From UBA1672 sp023140905 (lineage in GTDB: Bacteria > Pseudomonadota > Alphaproteobacteria > Micavibrionales > Micavibrionaceae), in NCBI GenBank assembly GCA_030636745.1, contig DAOVWH010000007.1:1-24753 (forward strand): a DNA stretch of 24,753 nt, in the 5' to 3' direction. The notes under the pieces were generated by a model. It was not told the origin of the DNA. It worked only from the letters and a program-made list of their open reading frames with translations, and searched no databases. Position 1 is the first letter of the stretch, and each line of letters opens with the position of its first letter. The translations under genes were made by a program, and so were the position numbers. Below, in pieces: positions 15,273 through 23,000 of this stretch.

Positions 15273-16550
15273 TCACCAGTTTTCTCTGATCCAGAGCTTA
15301 ACGCGCTCAAATACTGATTCAGGGCGGACTTGCGCCACAATTTCAGCAGGCATTTCAGCAACATGCTCCGCCGCATAAGCCAACAATCCGGCGACAGTTG
15401 CAAATTCCGGCCCACTTACAGCGTCAGGCAATCCGGTTAAGCGAATAGGTTTACCTATACGAATTTGCTTATCCAGCACATGACCGGCTAAATCACGAAT
15501 CCCAAGTGTTTGACTAGCCCCCCCTGTTAAAACAACTCTGCGACTGATAATGCGCTCTAAACCACTATCGCAAAGCTTGGCACGTACATGCTCGAAAATT
15601 TCCTCAAGGCGCGGCTGTATGATACCGACAAGATAAGAACGGGGCACATAATTGGGTTTGCCATGTTCGCGGTCTTCACCAAGACGCGGAACCTCGATCA
15701 TTTCACCTTCATCACTCTGAGATGCAACCGCGCATCCATAATGAACTTTCAAGCGCTCCGCATTCTCTTTTGATGTTGTAAGGCCTCGCGCAATATCATT
15801 TGTAACATGCTGCCCTCCCATAGGCACCGCATCACAATAGATCATGTACCCACTATGAAAGACTGCAAAAGACGTTACACCAGCACCAATATCAACAACT
15901 GTACACCCTAGTTCAATCTCATCATCCACTAACGAAGAAAGGCCTGCCGCATAAGAACTGGCACAAAGAGCGGATATATCCAGATGGCTACGTTCTACAC
16001 AAGCAGCCATATTGCGCAAAGCTGCCCCGTCACCGGAAACCAGATTTACATCAACTTTAAGCTCTTCAGCATACATGCCACGCGGATCACGAATACCGTT
16101 TTGCCCATCCACACGGAAGAAAGTAGGAATAGTATGAATAAGTTCCAGACTCTCATTAGCTTCTTTTTCCTGAGCTTTAGCTAAAGCCCTGCGTACATCA
16201 TTACCTGTGATATCATGGCCGCCGATATTAACATCTACGCTATGGCCAAATGAACGAACATGTATACCTGAAACGCTAAGAACAATTTCCCGAAGCGGAT
16301 AACCGCGCATAACTTCCGCAGCCATATTTTCTGCAGCATGAACTGCCTGCCGTATAACATTCTCAGCTAAATCAAGATCAGTTATAACGCCGTTCTTTAT
16401 CCCTTGAGATGCTTTTTGCCCAACACCGATAATTTCGAATGTCCCGTTATCATCAGCAATACGGCCAATAAAACAGGATGTTTTACTACTGCCCATATCT
16501 AATGCAGCAAATAAAGAGCCTTTGGGTCTTATTGTCTTTTCAGTGTTCAT
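15273..16550 (-). CDS. ftsA: Cell division actin-like ATPase FtsA
   Basis: FtsA tethers FtsZ to the inner membrane and recruits later divisome proteins. I choose the ATG at 16550 (MNTEKTIRPKGSLFAALDMG), giving 425 residues. A frame continuing to TTG at 16661 would add 37 Cys-rich residues unlike any FtsA. The actin-fold phosphate-1 loop is LDMGSSKTSCFIGR. The phosphate-2 loop is VVDIGAGVTSFAVF, followed by PMGGQHVTNDIARGL. The VVLTGGASQTLGIRDL motif lies near residue 330. The end, FERVKLWIRENW, is the membrane-targeting amphipathic helix. ftsQ ends 130 bases upstream. Unlike in many relatives, ftsZ does not follow closely; about 1 kb intervenes. Confidence 0.97.
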   Translation of the reverse strand: MNTEKTIRPKGSLFAALDMGSSKTSCFIGRIADDNGTFEIIGVGQKASQGIKNGVITDLDLAENVIRQAVHAAENMAAEVMRGYPLREIVLSVSGIHVRSFGHSVDVNIGGHDITGNDVRRALAKAQEKEANESLELIHTIPTFFRVDGQNGIRDPRGMYAEELKVDVNLVSGDGAALRNMAACVERSHLDISALCASSYAAGLSSLVDDEIELGCTVVDIGAGVTSFAVFHSGYMIYCDAVPMGGQHVTNDIARGLTTSKENAERLKVHYGCAVASQSDEGEMIEVPRLGEDREHGKPNYVPRSYLVGIIQPRLEEIFEHVRAKLCDSGLERIISRRVVLTGGASQTLGIRDLAGHVLDKQIRIGKPIRLTGLPDAVSGPEFATVAGLLAYAAEHVAEMPAEIVAQVRPESVFERVKLWIRENW

Positions 16551-16680
16551 TTTTGTCGTTTTATCCGCACTCTTTTGTATGCACTCTTCATTATTTTTAT
16601 TACCATTTACACAGTTTACACAACAGCTTATTGCGCTGCACAGAACAAGGCATGTGGACAATTACAAAGATAGTAAGGCT

Positions 16681-17610
16681 TCACCTTATTCCTGCCTTGT
16701 AATCCTGAACACGTCCCAAGCTTGTACGCACGATTAATCGATCTTTATACCGTGCATCAATTTCAACTATCGTATTATTGTCTAGAATTTGATTTTGCGC
16801 ATGACGATTCATTATATGTACCAGCGCACGTTCTGCATTGTGTTCCGGCAATTTTACACGCAAATCACCGGATAAAATTAAATTCCAGCGCCGTCCATCC
16901 ACAAAAACAGCATGATCTATTTGCTTTTTAAGGTCCGGCTGTGCAACCAACATGGAAAGCAAAGCTTTTGTGTTTCCCGGCGCTTTTACACCTTGAACCA
17001 TCATAAGTGTCTTAAAATTCTCAACACCGCTTTGTGTAATGACAATGCCTTGATCGTCTATCAAAGATAGAACATCATCATTGAGCCATAATGCTGTAGG
17101 GTGACGTTCTTCCAACATAATATAAATCGTATCTGGCAGCCGTCGTTGAATATGAACAGATTTAACCCAGCCTATACGCTCTATTTGTCTTTTTGCTTCA
17201 CTGGGTACAAATGTGAATATAGGATCTCCTTTACGCACATTGATAATAGCAAGCAATGCGTCAGAATCTGTATAACGCCGACCTTCAACCAATATATTAC
17301 GTACAGTAAATCCATAATCAGCAGAAAGAGAAATTGCCTGTTGCCGAAGCCAGAGAGATGTTCTGGCCGGACCATCACTCAGAATGTACCAACCAACTCC
17401 CCACAAAAACAGTAAAAATATTAGAATAATGACTGATATTTTTTTAAACGTTGCTAGAAAAGCTTCTGACTTATTCGCATTTTTGCGCTTTTGTGTCATG
17501 GTGGATTTACGCGCGCCTTTAGGTTTGTCCGGTTTTTTCTTCACAGCCTTACTTTTTAGCCCATCACCTTTAGAACGCATGGTTTTTGTATTTTTACGCT
17601 TTACCGCCAT
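16681..17610 (-). CDS. ftsQ: Cell division protein FtsQ
   Basis: FtsQ is a bitopic inner-membrane divisome protein linking early and late components. The 309 residues start with a very basic cytoplasmic tail of about 55 residues (many Lys/Arg). A membrane span follows at about 58-76. The POTRA domain begins FTVRNILVEGRRYTDSDAL at 101, then the FtsQ domain GWVKSVHIQRRLPDTIYIML and LIDDQGIVI. The ATG is preceded by an AGGGGGAAG ribosome site. It begins 25 bases after the ddl stop, so it is probably co-transcribed with ddl. The order ddl-ftsQ-ftsA is the standard division cluster order. Confidence 0.95.
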   Translation of the reverse strand: MAVKRKNTKTMRSKGDGLKSKAVKKKPDKPKGARKSTMTQKRKNANKSEAFLATFKKISVIILIFLLFLWGVGWYILSDGPARTSLWLRQQAISLSADYGFTVRNILVEGRRYTDSDALLAIINVRKGDPIFTFVPSEAKRQIERIGWVKSVHIQRRLPDTIYIMLEERHPTALWLNDDVLSLIDDQGIVITQSGVENFKTLMMVQGVKAPGNTKALLSMLVAQPDLKKQIDHAVFVDGRRWNLILSGDLRVKLPEHNAERALVHIMNRHAQNQILDNNTIVEIDARYKDRLIVRTSLGRVQDYKAGIR

Positions 17611-17635
17611 AACTTATAGCTTCCCCCTATTTTTC

Positions 17636-18880
17636 TCAGGGACGTCTGAGTAATCGTGCCTCTTGTGGCACGGGATCATAAGGAAGCGTATGTCTGGCAT
17701 TCTCGCTTATGGCTTCTTCAATCAACATTGTTAAAAGGTCCGTGAAAAGCACAGGATTATCTTTAGCCGCCTCCCATAAGAAAAAGCCAAAAGACCCCGG
17801 ACATGGGTTAACTTCATTCATCCAGATTTCACCGGTCTTGGAATTACCAATAAAATCAATACGCGGAATACCTGTTCCATCGAGTACATCAAATAAATGC
17901 GTAGACCAACTGCGAATATCACGTTCCATCTCTTCTGGAATATCTGGATTAATATCACGGGTCAGAGATAACATTCCTTCGCTTGGGATTGGAGAATTTT
18001 TAACACCACCGGATTTAATGCCGCCTTCTCCGTCATTGCTTGGCACATATTTTTGTTTAAAATCTAAAAGTTCGGTTGTTGTTTTCGGGCGTTCAATAGC
18101 TGATATCTTAATTTCTCCATTAATACGGCCAACAGCCACATTATATTCCACCAGATTCTCAACAAAAGGCTCTGCGATTGCGGAATCATCATATTCAAAA
18201 ATAGCAGGAAGGCAGGCTTTCACTTCTTCTATGCTATTTACTTTGGCCACCCCTATAGAGCTTCCTAAATGCACAGGCTTTAATATGCATGGAAAGCCCA
18301 GCGGTTTAAATAATTCTTCCAGAGATTTCTCATCAACCAGATAGCTTCCGTCATCAGGACGGCGAACAACAGTATATGGAAGAACCGGAATATCTAGTGA
18401 ATGAAGCACAAATTTTGTTGTAACTTTATCCATCAAAATAGCTGAAGCCTTGGTCCGCATACCGGTATAAGGTACATTGGCAAGCTCAAACAAACCCTGA
18501 ATATTCCCATCTTCACCATAAAGCCCATGAAATATGAGCATAGCAATGTCAAATTCTATTGGTTTAACTGCGCCAAACAACCCTTTCTTTTTAGGCAAAA
18601 GTTTACCGCCTCGATCTGCCTTTATATCCAAAGTCACCTCGGTAACGTTTTCCATCCCCTGTGCATCTAAAAGAAAATTATCCCGCTCACGTAAGATATC
18701 CCCTGTATACCACGCGCCATCTGGAGCAATGTAAACAGGAATGATATCGAATTTAGAAGTGTCAAAAGCCTGAAGCACCTGAAGCGCAGATATTATACTT
18801 ATATCATGTTCAGGGGAACGCCCTCCGTAAAATACAGCCACAGTCTTTTTTACGGTTTTATTGTTTTTGGTTTGAGCCAT
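17636..18880 (-). CDS. ddl: D-alanine--D-alanine ligase family protein, long divergent form
   Basis: This is an ATP-grasp ligase that should join D-Ala to D-Ala (or a related acid) for the peptidoglycan stem. Motifs seen: GGRSPEHDIS (19-28, with Glu24), HGLYGEDG (118-125), KPVHLGSSIGV (201-211), Lys277-Tyr278 in the omega-loop region, and RIDF (340-343). At 414 residues it is about 100 longer than the DdlB normally found in this cluster. It has an insertion near 280-305 and a long C-terminus. The terminal motif reads NEVNPCPGSFGFFLWEAA. In E. coli DdlB the motif is PGMTSHSL, so Phe367 appears to stand at the place of Ser281, which contacts the second D-Ala carboxylate. The ATG has AGGTGA eight bases upstream. 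Exact substrate is open. Confidence 0.88.
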   Translation of the reverse strand: MAQTKNNKTVKKTVAVFYGGRSPEHDISIISALQVLQAFDTSKFDIIPVYIAPDGAWYTGDILRERDNFLLDAQGMENVTEVTLDIKADRGGKLLPKKKGLFGAVKPIEFDIAMLIFHGLYGEDGNIQGLFELANVPYTGMRTKASAILMDKVTTKFVLHSLDIPVLPYTVVRRPDDGSYLVDEKSLEELFKPLGFPCILKPVHLGSSIGVAKVNSIEEVKACLPAIFEYDDSAIAEPFVENLVEYNVAVGRINGEIKISAIERPKTTTELLDFKQKYVPSNDGEGGIKSGGVKNSPIPSEGMLSLTRDINPDIPEEMERDIRSWSTHLFDVLDGTGIPRIDFIGNSKTGEIWMNEVNPCPGSFGFFLWEAAKDNPVLFTDLLTMLIEEAISENARHTLPYDPVPQEARLLRRP

Positions 18881-18954
18881 GGATCAATCACCTATAGATT
18901 TAATGGTTAATGGGATAGCTTAATTATTAATAGCCAAATCCAGAACTAAATAGT

Positions 18955-19788
18955 GTGACAGTATTTAATCACGAAACAGCCTCTTATGAAAGGGAAGAAG
19001 GGTCAATAAAAGTGCAAAATTTTAATTCTCATAATACCCGGTTTGCTTATAGTTGTATTGGGAAAGAAGATGATCCTGCTCTCCCTGTTGTTATATGGGC
19101 GCATGGCTGGGGACATTCGCATAAAAGTTTTAAACATTATCTAGCCGCTTTGGAACAACAAGCCCGTCATATTGCCCTTGATTTCCCCGGTTTTGGAGAA
19201 TCACCGGAACCACCAGAACACTGGGGTACAATAGAATATGCCGATGCCATAGCATCATGGATAAAAGACAATAACATGCCTCCTGTCCTTTGGATCGGTC
19301 ATTCTTTTGGCTGCCGCGTAGGAACCCAACTAGCTGCGCACCACCCCGAATGTGTTCGTGAAATGATTTATATTGCAGGAGCCGGACTAAAGCGCCCGCG
19401 ACCTTTCTATAAACGCCTTTATCTTTTCATACGTATTCGCCTGTTTAAAGCATTGCGACACTATGTGCCTGAAAGTTCTCTCAAGAAAAAATTGGTGGCT
19501 ATCTTTGGAAGCTCTGATTACAACCAAACATCAGGTATTATGCGTAAAATCCTTGTCCGGATTGTTAATGAAGATCTTGTTGAAGAAGCTAAGAAAATAT
19601 CCTGCCCTGTTACTCTCATTTACGGAACAGAAGATACAGAAACACCGCCTTCTATTGGCAAAAAATATGCACAGCTTATTAAAAATTCGCAATTACATTT
19701 ACTTGAAGGACAGGACCATATTTCAGTTCTGCAAAATGGACGCCATCGCATTATAAAAATCATTAGTGATACTATAAATGATCTTTAG
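18955..19788 (+). CDS. Alpha/beta hydrolase paired with a MurF-like ligase
   Basis: The 277-residue protein is a cytoplasmic alpha/beta hydrolase. The oxyanion region is WAHGWGHS. The nucleophile Ser117 lies in GHSFG, the acid is probably Asp227 in YGTEDTETP, and the His is His255 in GQDHIS. The cap region contains GSSDYNQTSGIMRK and VRIVNEDLVEEAKKI, a pattern I associate with hydrolases encoded beside membrane-type Mur ligases in other phyla. That association is from memory and untested. The substrate is unknown; a peptide, ester or lipid-linked wall intermediate is a guess from context. The GTG at 18955 has a weak ribosome site, and a GTG at 19012 is an alternative. It is divergent from ddl (74-base spacer) and opposite to all neighbouring wall genes. 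Confidence 0.82.
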   Translation: MTVFNHETASYEREEGSIKVQNFNSHNTRFAYSCIGKEDDPALPVVIWAHGWGHSHKSFKHYLAALEQQARHIALDFPGFGESPEPPEHWGTIEYADAIASWIKDNNMPPVLWIGHSFGCRVGTQLAAHHPECVREMIYIAGAGLKRPRPFYKRLYLFIRIRLFKALRHYVPESSLKKKLVAIFGSSDYNQTSGIMRKILVRIVNEDLVEEAKKISCPVTLIYGTEDTETPPSIGKKYAQLIKNSQLHLLEGQDHISVLQNGRHRIIKIISDTINDL

Positions 19789-19830
19789 TTTTTCACTGCC
19801 ACTCTGGAAAAATCAGGAAAAGAGTGTAGT

Positions 19831-19869
19831 ATGACAGTTTCATTTATGAAAGAACCCTTTAAATTATGA
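19831..19869 (+). other. 12-codon upstream ORF coupled to the Mur-ligase start
   Basis: The frame MTVSFMKEPFKL runs from ATG 19831 to TGA 19867-19869, and its stop overlaps the Mur-ligase ATG as ATGA. AGGAAAAG at 19815-19822 is a good ribosome site for the short ORF. The Mur-ligase ATG has none. This suggests translational coupling or a leader peptide. Confidence 0.45.
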
Positions 19870-21509
19870 GCGCTGAAATTGCTATAGGATTTTTTACCCT
19901 GATTGCTTTTCTGGCTTTTGCCGGACGGCGTTTGATGCGCTACTTGCATAATCTGCAACAAGAAGATTACGATAATGGTCGGCTTTTAGGCTGGATATTT
20001 CGCTATAAAGTTCTTGATAAACGCATCAGCTTTATTCTTTTTCTTTTGGTTCTGGGTGCTTATTTCAAAGACTTGCCTGTAGTCAGTGTGCATATCGGTT
20101 TATTCCTGATTTTTGTAATTGCTTTTTATACCGAGGCAGACCCTCGTAAAGCTGCAAAGAAAGCTTTCGTCCTGACCGCACGAGCAAAGCGAATTCTTGT
20201 TGTTTCCCTTCTTTATACAACGCTTATAGTCCTTGCAGGGTTTTATCTGGCACAGCCTGCATTCTGGATTATCCATGTGCAACTTCTACCATTTATCCTG
20301 ATGCTGGGGAATTTAACGCTTGAACCATATGAAAGGCTTGTCCAGCGTAAATTCTATGATGATGCCCGCGCAAAATTAACGGAACTCAATCCTACAATTA
20401 TTGCTATTACAGGATCATATGGCAAAACTTCTGTTAAGCACATATTGGGGCATATTTTAAAGAACAGTGCCCCCACTCTGATCACACCAGGCAGTGTCAA
20501 TACTTTGATGGGCATTACACGCATTATCCGCGAACAGCTAGGAGCCAATCACCGTTACTTTATTGTTGAGATGGGCGCATACGGCCCCGGTTCTATTGAA
20601 TCTCTGTGCAAACTCACACCTCCCGATTACGGGATTATCAGCTCTATCGGCCACGCACATTATGAGCGTTTCAAGACGCTTGATACTGTGGTGCGTGCAA
20701 AATATGAACTTGCCAAAGCTGTACTAGAAAATAATGGAACGATGATCGTTCATGAAAAAACCTTGAAATTTAAATATTCACAAAGCATACGGCATCAGAA
20801 TATGGACAGCTTTATTGCTTGTGGTGAACCTTTACAGGCCAAATCTCCGCAAAGTGCTCAAGAATATAGTTATCTTACACCTGATGACCTGAATATTTTA
20901 TCCATTGAGCAAACACCTAAGGGTTTGTGCATACACTTTGAATGGAAGGATGAGAAATACACACTACGTGCTCCGTTATATGGAATTCATCATGGCCACA
21001 ATATCGCCCTGGCTTTTGCCTGCGCAATGACATTAGGGATAGATGCAAAAGATATCAAAATGGCACTGGCTTCCACACCACAGATTACGCATCGACTTGA
21101 AGTGAAACAACAAATCGATGGCTCTATTATCATTGATGATGCCTTTAATTCCAATCCTCCGGGTTTCAGAAGCGCTATGCATGTCTTACGGGTACTGGCT
21201 GATGACAGAGCTGGCCGCGCTATTTTAGTTACACCCGGAATTGTTGAGTTGGGAAACAAGCATAATGAAGTTCACCGTACATTAGGTGTATTAGCTGCCG
21301 AAGTTTGTGACATTGTCATGGTCGTTTCACCATCACGCATTCCAACCTTCATTGAAGGATTCAAAAGCGTGGATAACAGCAAAACTCTACAACAATTTGA
21401 AACCTTCTCTGCAGCAGAAAAATGGCTCATTAAAAACAAACGTGCTAACGATGTTATTCTACTGGAAAATGATTTACCTGATCTATATGAACGTATTTTG
21501 AAGATATAG
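19866..21509 (+). CDS. Membrane-anchored MurF-like Mur ligase
   Basis: The 547-residue protein joins a hydrophobic N-terminal region to a Mur ligase. Spans are seen near 4-20, 54-70, 74-89, 108-128 and 132-150. The ATP loop is ITGSYGKTSVKHIL (181-194). The middle domain shows VEMGAYGPGSIESLCKLTPP and SSIGHAHYERF. The C-terminal domain has IDDAFNSNPPGFRSAMHVL and LVTPGIVELGNKHNEVHR. These are MurF-type motifs; MurF adds D-Ala-D-Ala to the UDP-MurNAc-tripeptide. Standard alphaproteobacterial MurF is soluble, lacks the membrane part, and would lie elsewhere in the cluster. This is therefore probably a paralogue acting at the membrane, perhaps on a lipid-linked substrate. It follows the hydrolase by 77 bases and converges on murC with a 15-base gap. 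Its start is the first ATG after an in-frame TAA. Confidence 0.85.
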   Translation: MSAEIAIGFFTLIAFLAFAGRRLMRYLHNLQQEDYDNGRLLGWIFRYKVLDKRISFILFLLVLGAYFKDLPVVSVHIGLFLIFVIAFYTEADPRKAAKKAFVLTARAKRILVVSLLYTTLIVLAGFYLAQPAFWIIHVQLLPFILMLGNLTLEPYERLVQRKFYDDARAKLTELNPTIIAITGSYGKTSVKHILGHILKNSAPTLITPGSVNTLMGITRIIREQLGANHRYFIVEMGAYGPGSIESLCKLTPPDYGIISSIGHAHYERFKTLDTVVRAKYELAKAVLENNGTMIVHEKTLKFKYSQSIRHQNMDSFIACGEPLQAKSPQSAQEYSYLTPDDLNILSIEQTPKGLCIHFEWKDEKYTLRAPLYGIHHGHNIALAFACAMTLGIDAKDIKMALASTPQITHRLEVKQQIDGSIIIDDAFNSNPPGFRSAMHVLRVLADDRAGRAILVTPGIVELGNKHNEVHRTLGVLAAEVCDIVMVVSPSRIPTFIEGFKSVDNSKTLQQFETFSAAEKWLIKNKRANDVILLENDLPDLYERILKI

Positions 21510-21524
21510 TATAGTAGTTTCACT

Positions 21525-22985
21525 TTAAGCCGCAACTTCCTTAGATTTAATGCGCTCAATTTCCAACTCTTCAGGCAGAGCATAAGCCCAATGTGTAGAG
21601 TCGCCAGCCCCCATGATAATAACAAAGTCCCCTGATTCAGCTGTTTCTGAAATCATCCGGGCTAAATCATCTTTATCCGGCAAAACACATACAGAGGGAT
21701 GACCATATTTTCTTAAGCCTTCAACAAGGTATTCCTTATTGATACCCTCAATTGGTTCTTCGCTAGCTTCGTAAACATCAGCAACAATCACATGATCTGC
21801 ATCGCTAAAGCAGCCACAAAATTGTTCATATAAACTTTTCAGACGTGTATAACGGTGAGGCTGCATCACAGCAATCACATGCCCTCCGGTCTGTTCTACA
21901 GCATGACGGGCCGTTTTTAAGACAACACCGATTTCTACCGGATGGTGTGCATAATCATCAATAATCGTAATACCATCAATCTCTCCGGTGTTGGTAAAAC
22001 GACGCTTCACACCGCCGAAATTGTTCAGTGCTTGCTTCATAACATCAAACTTTATTCCCATTTCATTAGCAACACCCAGCGCAGCCAGTGAATTTTGAAC
22101 ATTATGAATACCGAGCATAGAAAGATGTATATCTTTAATCATAATATCCTGACCATCTTTATTGAGCCAACCAGCAAAAAACGCATCAAAAGTGTTTCCA
22201 GTCTTATCAAAGCGAACATTTTCTGCCCGAATATCAGCCTTTGGATTAAACCCGTAAGTAATGATTTTTCGATCCTTGACTTGCAACACAAGTTTTTGTA
22301 CTTCCGGATGATCGATACAAAGAAGTCCATAACCATAAAATGGAAGCCCCAGAATAAATTGGCGATAGGCTTTTTGCACTTCCTCAAAAGATCCGTAATG
22401 ATCCATATGCTCTGGATCAATGTTAGTCACCACACCTACTGTTGCAGGCAAAGCTGTGAAGCTGCCATCACTTTCATCAGCTTCGACAACCATCCATTGT
22501 GATTGACCTAAACGCATATTTGTGCCGTAAGCATTGACAATCCCGCCATTAACCACAGTTGGATCAAGCCCGGCATGGTCCAGCATTTGTCCAACCATCG
22601 ACGTTGTTGTAGTTTTTCCATGTGTACCGGTCACAGCAACAGAAGTTTTCAAGCGCATAAGCTCAGCCAGCATTTCTGCACGGCGGGCAACTGGAACTTT
22701 AGCAACACGCGCCGCTATTAATTCGGGGTTATCATCAGATATAGCTGAAGACACAACAACAGCAGCCGACAGAATTTCATCTTCATTCTTGAGGTTGCTT
22801 GCATCATGACCAATATAAACGCGAACACCTAATTCTCTGAGTCGTTTAACATTACCGTTTTCCGCAACATCCGAGCCTTGCACATCATATCCCAAAGAAA
22901 CAAGCAGCATAGCAATACCACTCATGCCAATGCCGCCAATTCCAATAAAATGTAAAGTTCCAATTTCTGGAGACATCATGCGCAT
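21525..22985 (-). CDS. murC: UDP-N-acetylmuramate--L-alanine ligase
   Basis: MurC adds L-Ala to UDP-MurNAc in the cytoplasm, the first stem-peptide step. I choose the ATG at 22985 (MRMMSPEIG), with AGGA at 22995-22998 nine bases upstream. A TTG at 22994 would add three residues. The product is 486 residues. Motifs: FIGIGGIGMSGIAMLL, the ATP loop VTGTHGKTTTTSMVG at about 118-132, EADESDGSF, and IDDYAHHPVEIGVVLKTAR. No MurB domain is fused to it. murG ends 15 bases upstream, so ftsW-murG-murC form one unit. Downstream, the expected murB is missing and a convergent gene begins. Confidence 0.97.
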   Translation of the reverse strand: MRMMSPEIGTLHFIGIGGIGMSGIAMLLVSLGYDVQGSDVAENGNVKRLRELGVRVYIGHDASNLKNEDEILSAAVVVSSAISDDNPELIAARVAKVPVARRAEMLAELMRLKTSVAVTGTHGKTTTTSMVGQMLDHAGLDPTVVNGGIVNAYGTNMRLGQSQWMVVEADESDGSFTALPATVGVVTNIDPEHMDHYGSFEEVQKAYRQFILGLPFYGYGLLCIDHPEVQKLVLQVKDRKIITYGFNPKADIRAENVRFDKTGNTFDAFFAGWLNKDGQDIMIKDIHLSMLGIHNVQNSLAALGVANEMGIKFDVMKQALNNFGGVKRRFTNTGEIDGITIIDDYAHHPVEIGVVLKTARHAVEQTGGHVIAVMQPHRYTRLKSLYEQFCGCFSDADHVIVADVYEASEEPIEGINKEYLVEGLRKYGHPSVCVLPDKDDLARMISETAESGDFVIIMGAGDSTHWAYALPEELEIERIKSKEVAA

Positions 22986-23000
22986 AATATTCAATCCTGT

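Noticed and set aside
16551..16661. 37-residue Cys-rich N-terminal extension of FtsA from a TTG start
   Set aside because: FtsA proteins begin shortly before the ALDMGSSK loop. The extension is Cys-rich and low in coding character, and the ATG at 16550 gives a normal length.
17709..18344. 211-residue plus-strand ORF inside ddl
   Set aside because: It is the antisense shadow of a well-supported gene and has no recognisable motifs.
18900..18930. CtrA binding site upstream of ddl
   Set aside because: The TTAA pairs are spaced by 3 and 9 bases, not the 7 of the CtrA consensus.
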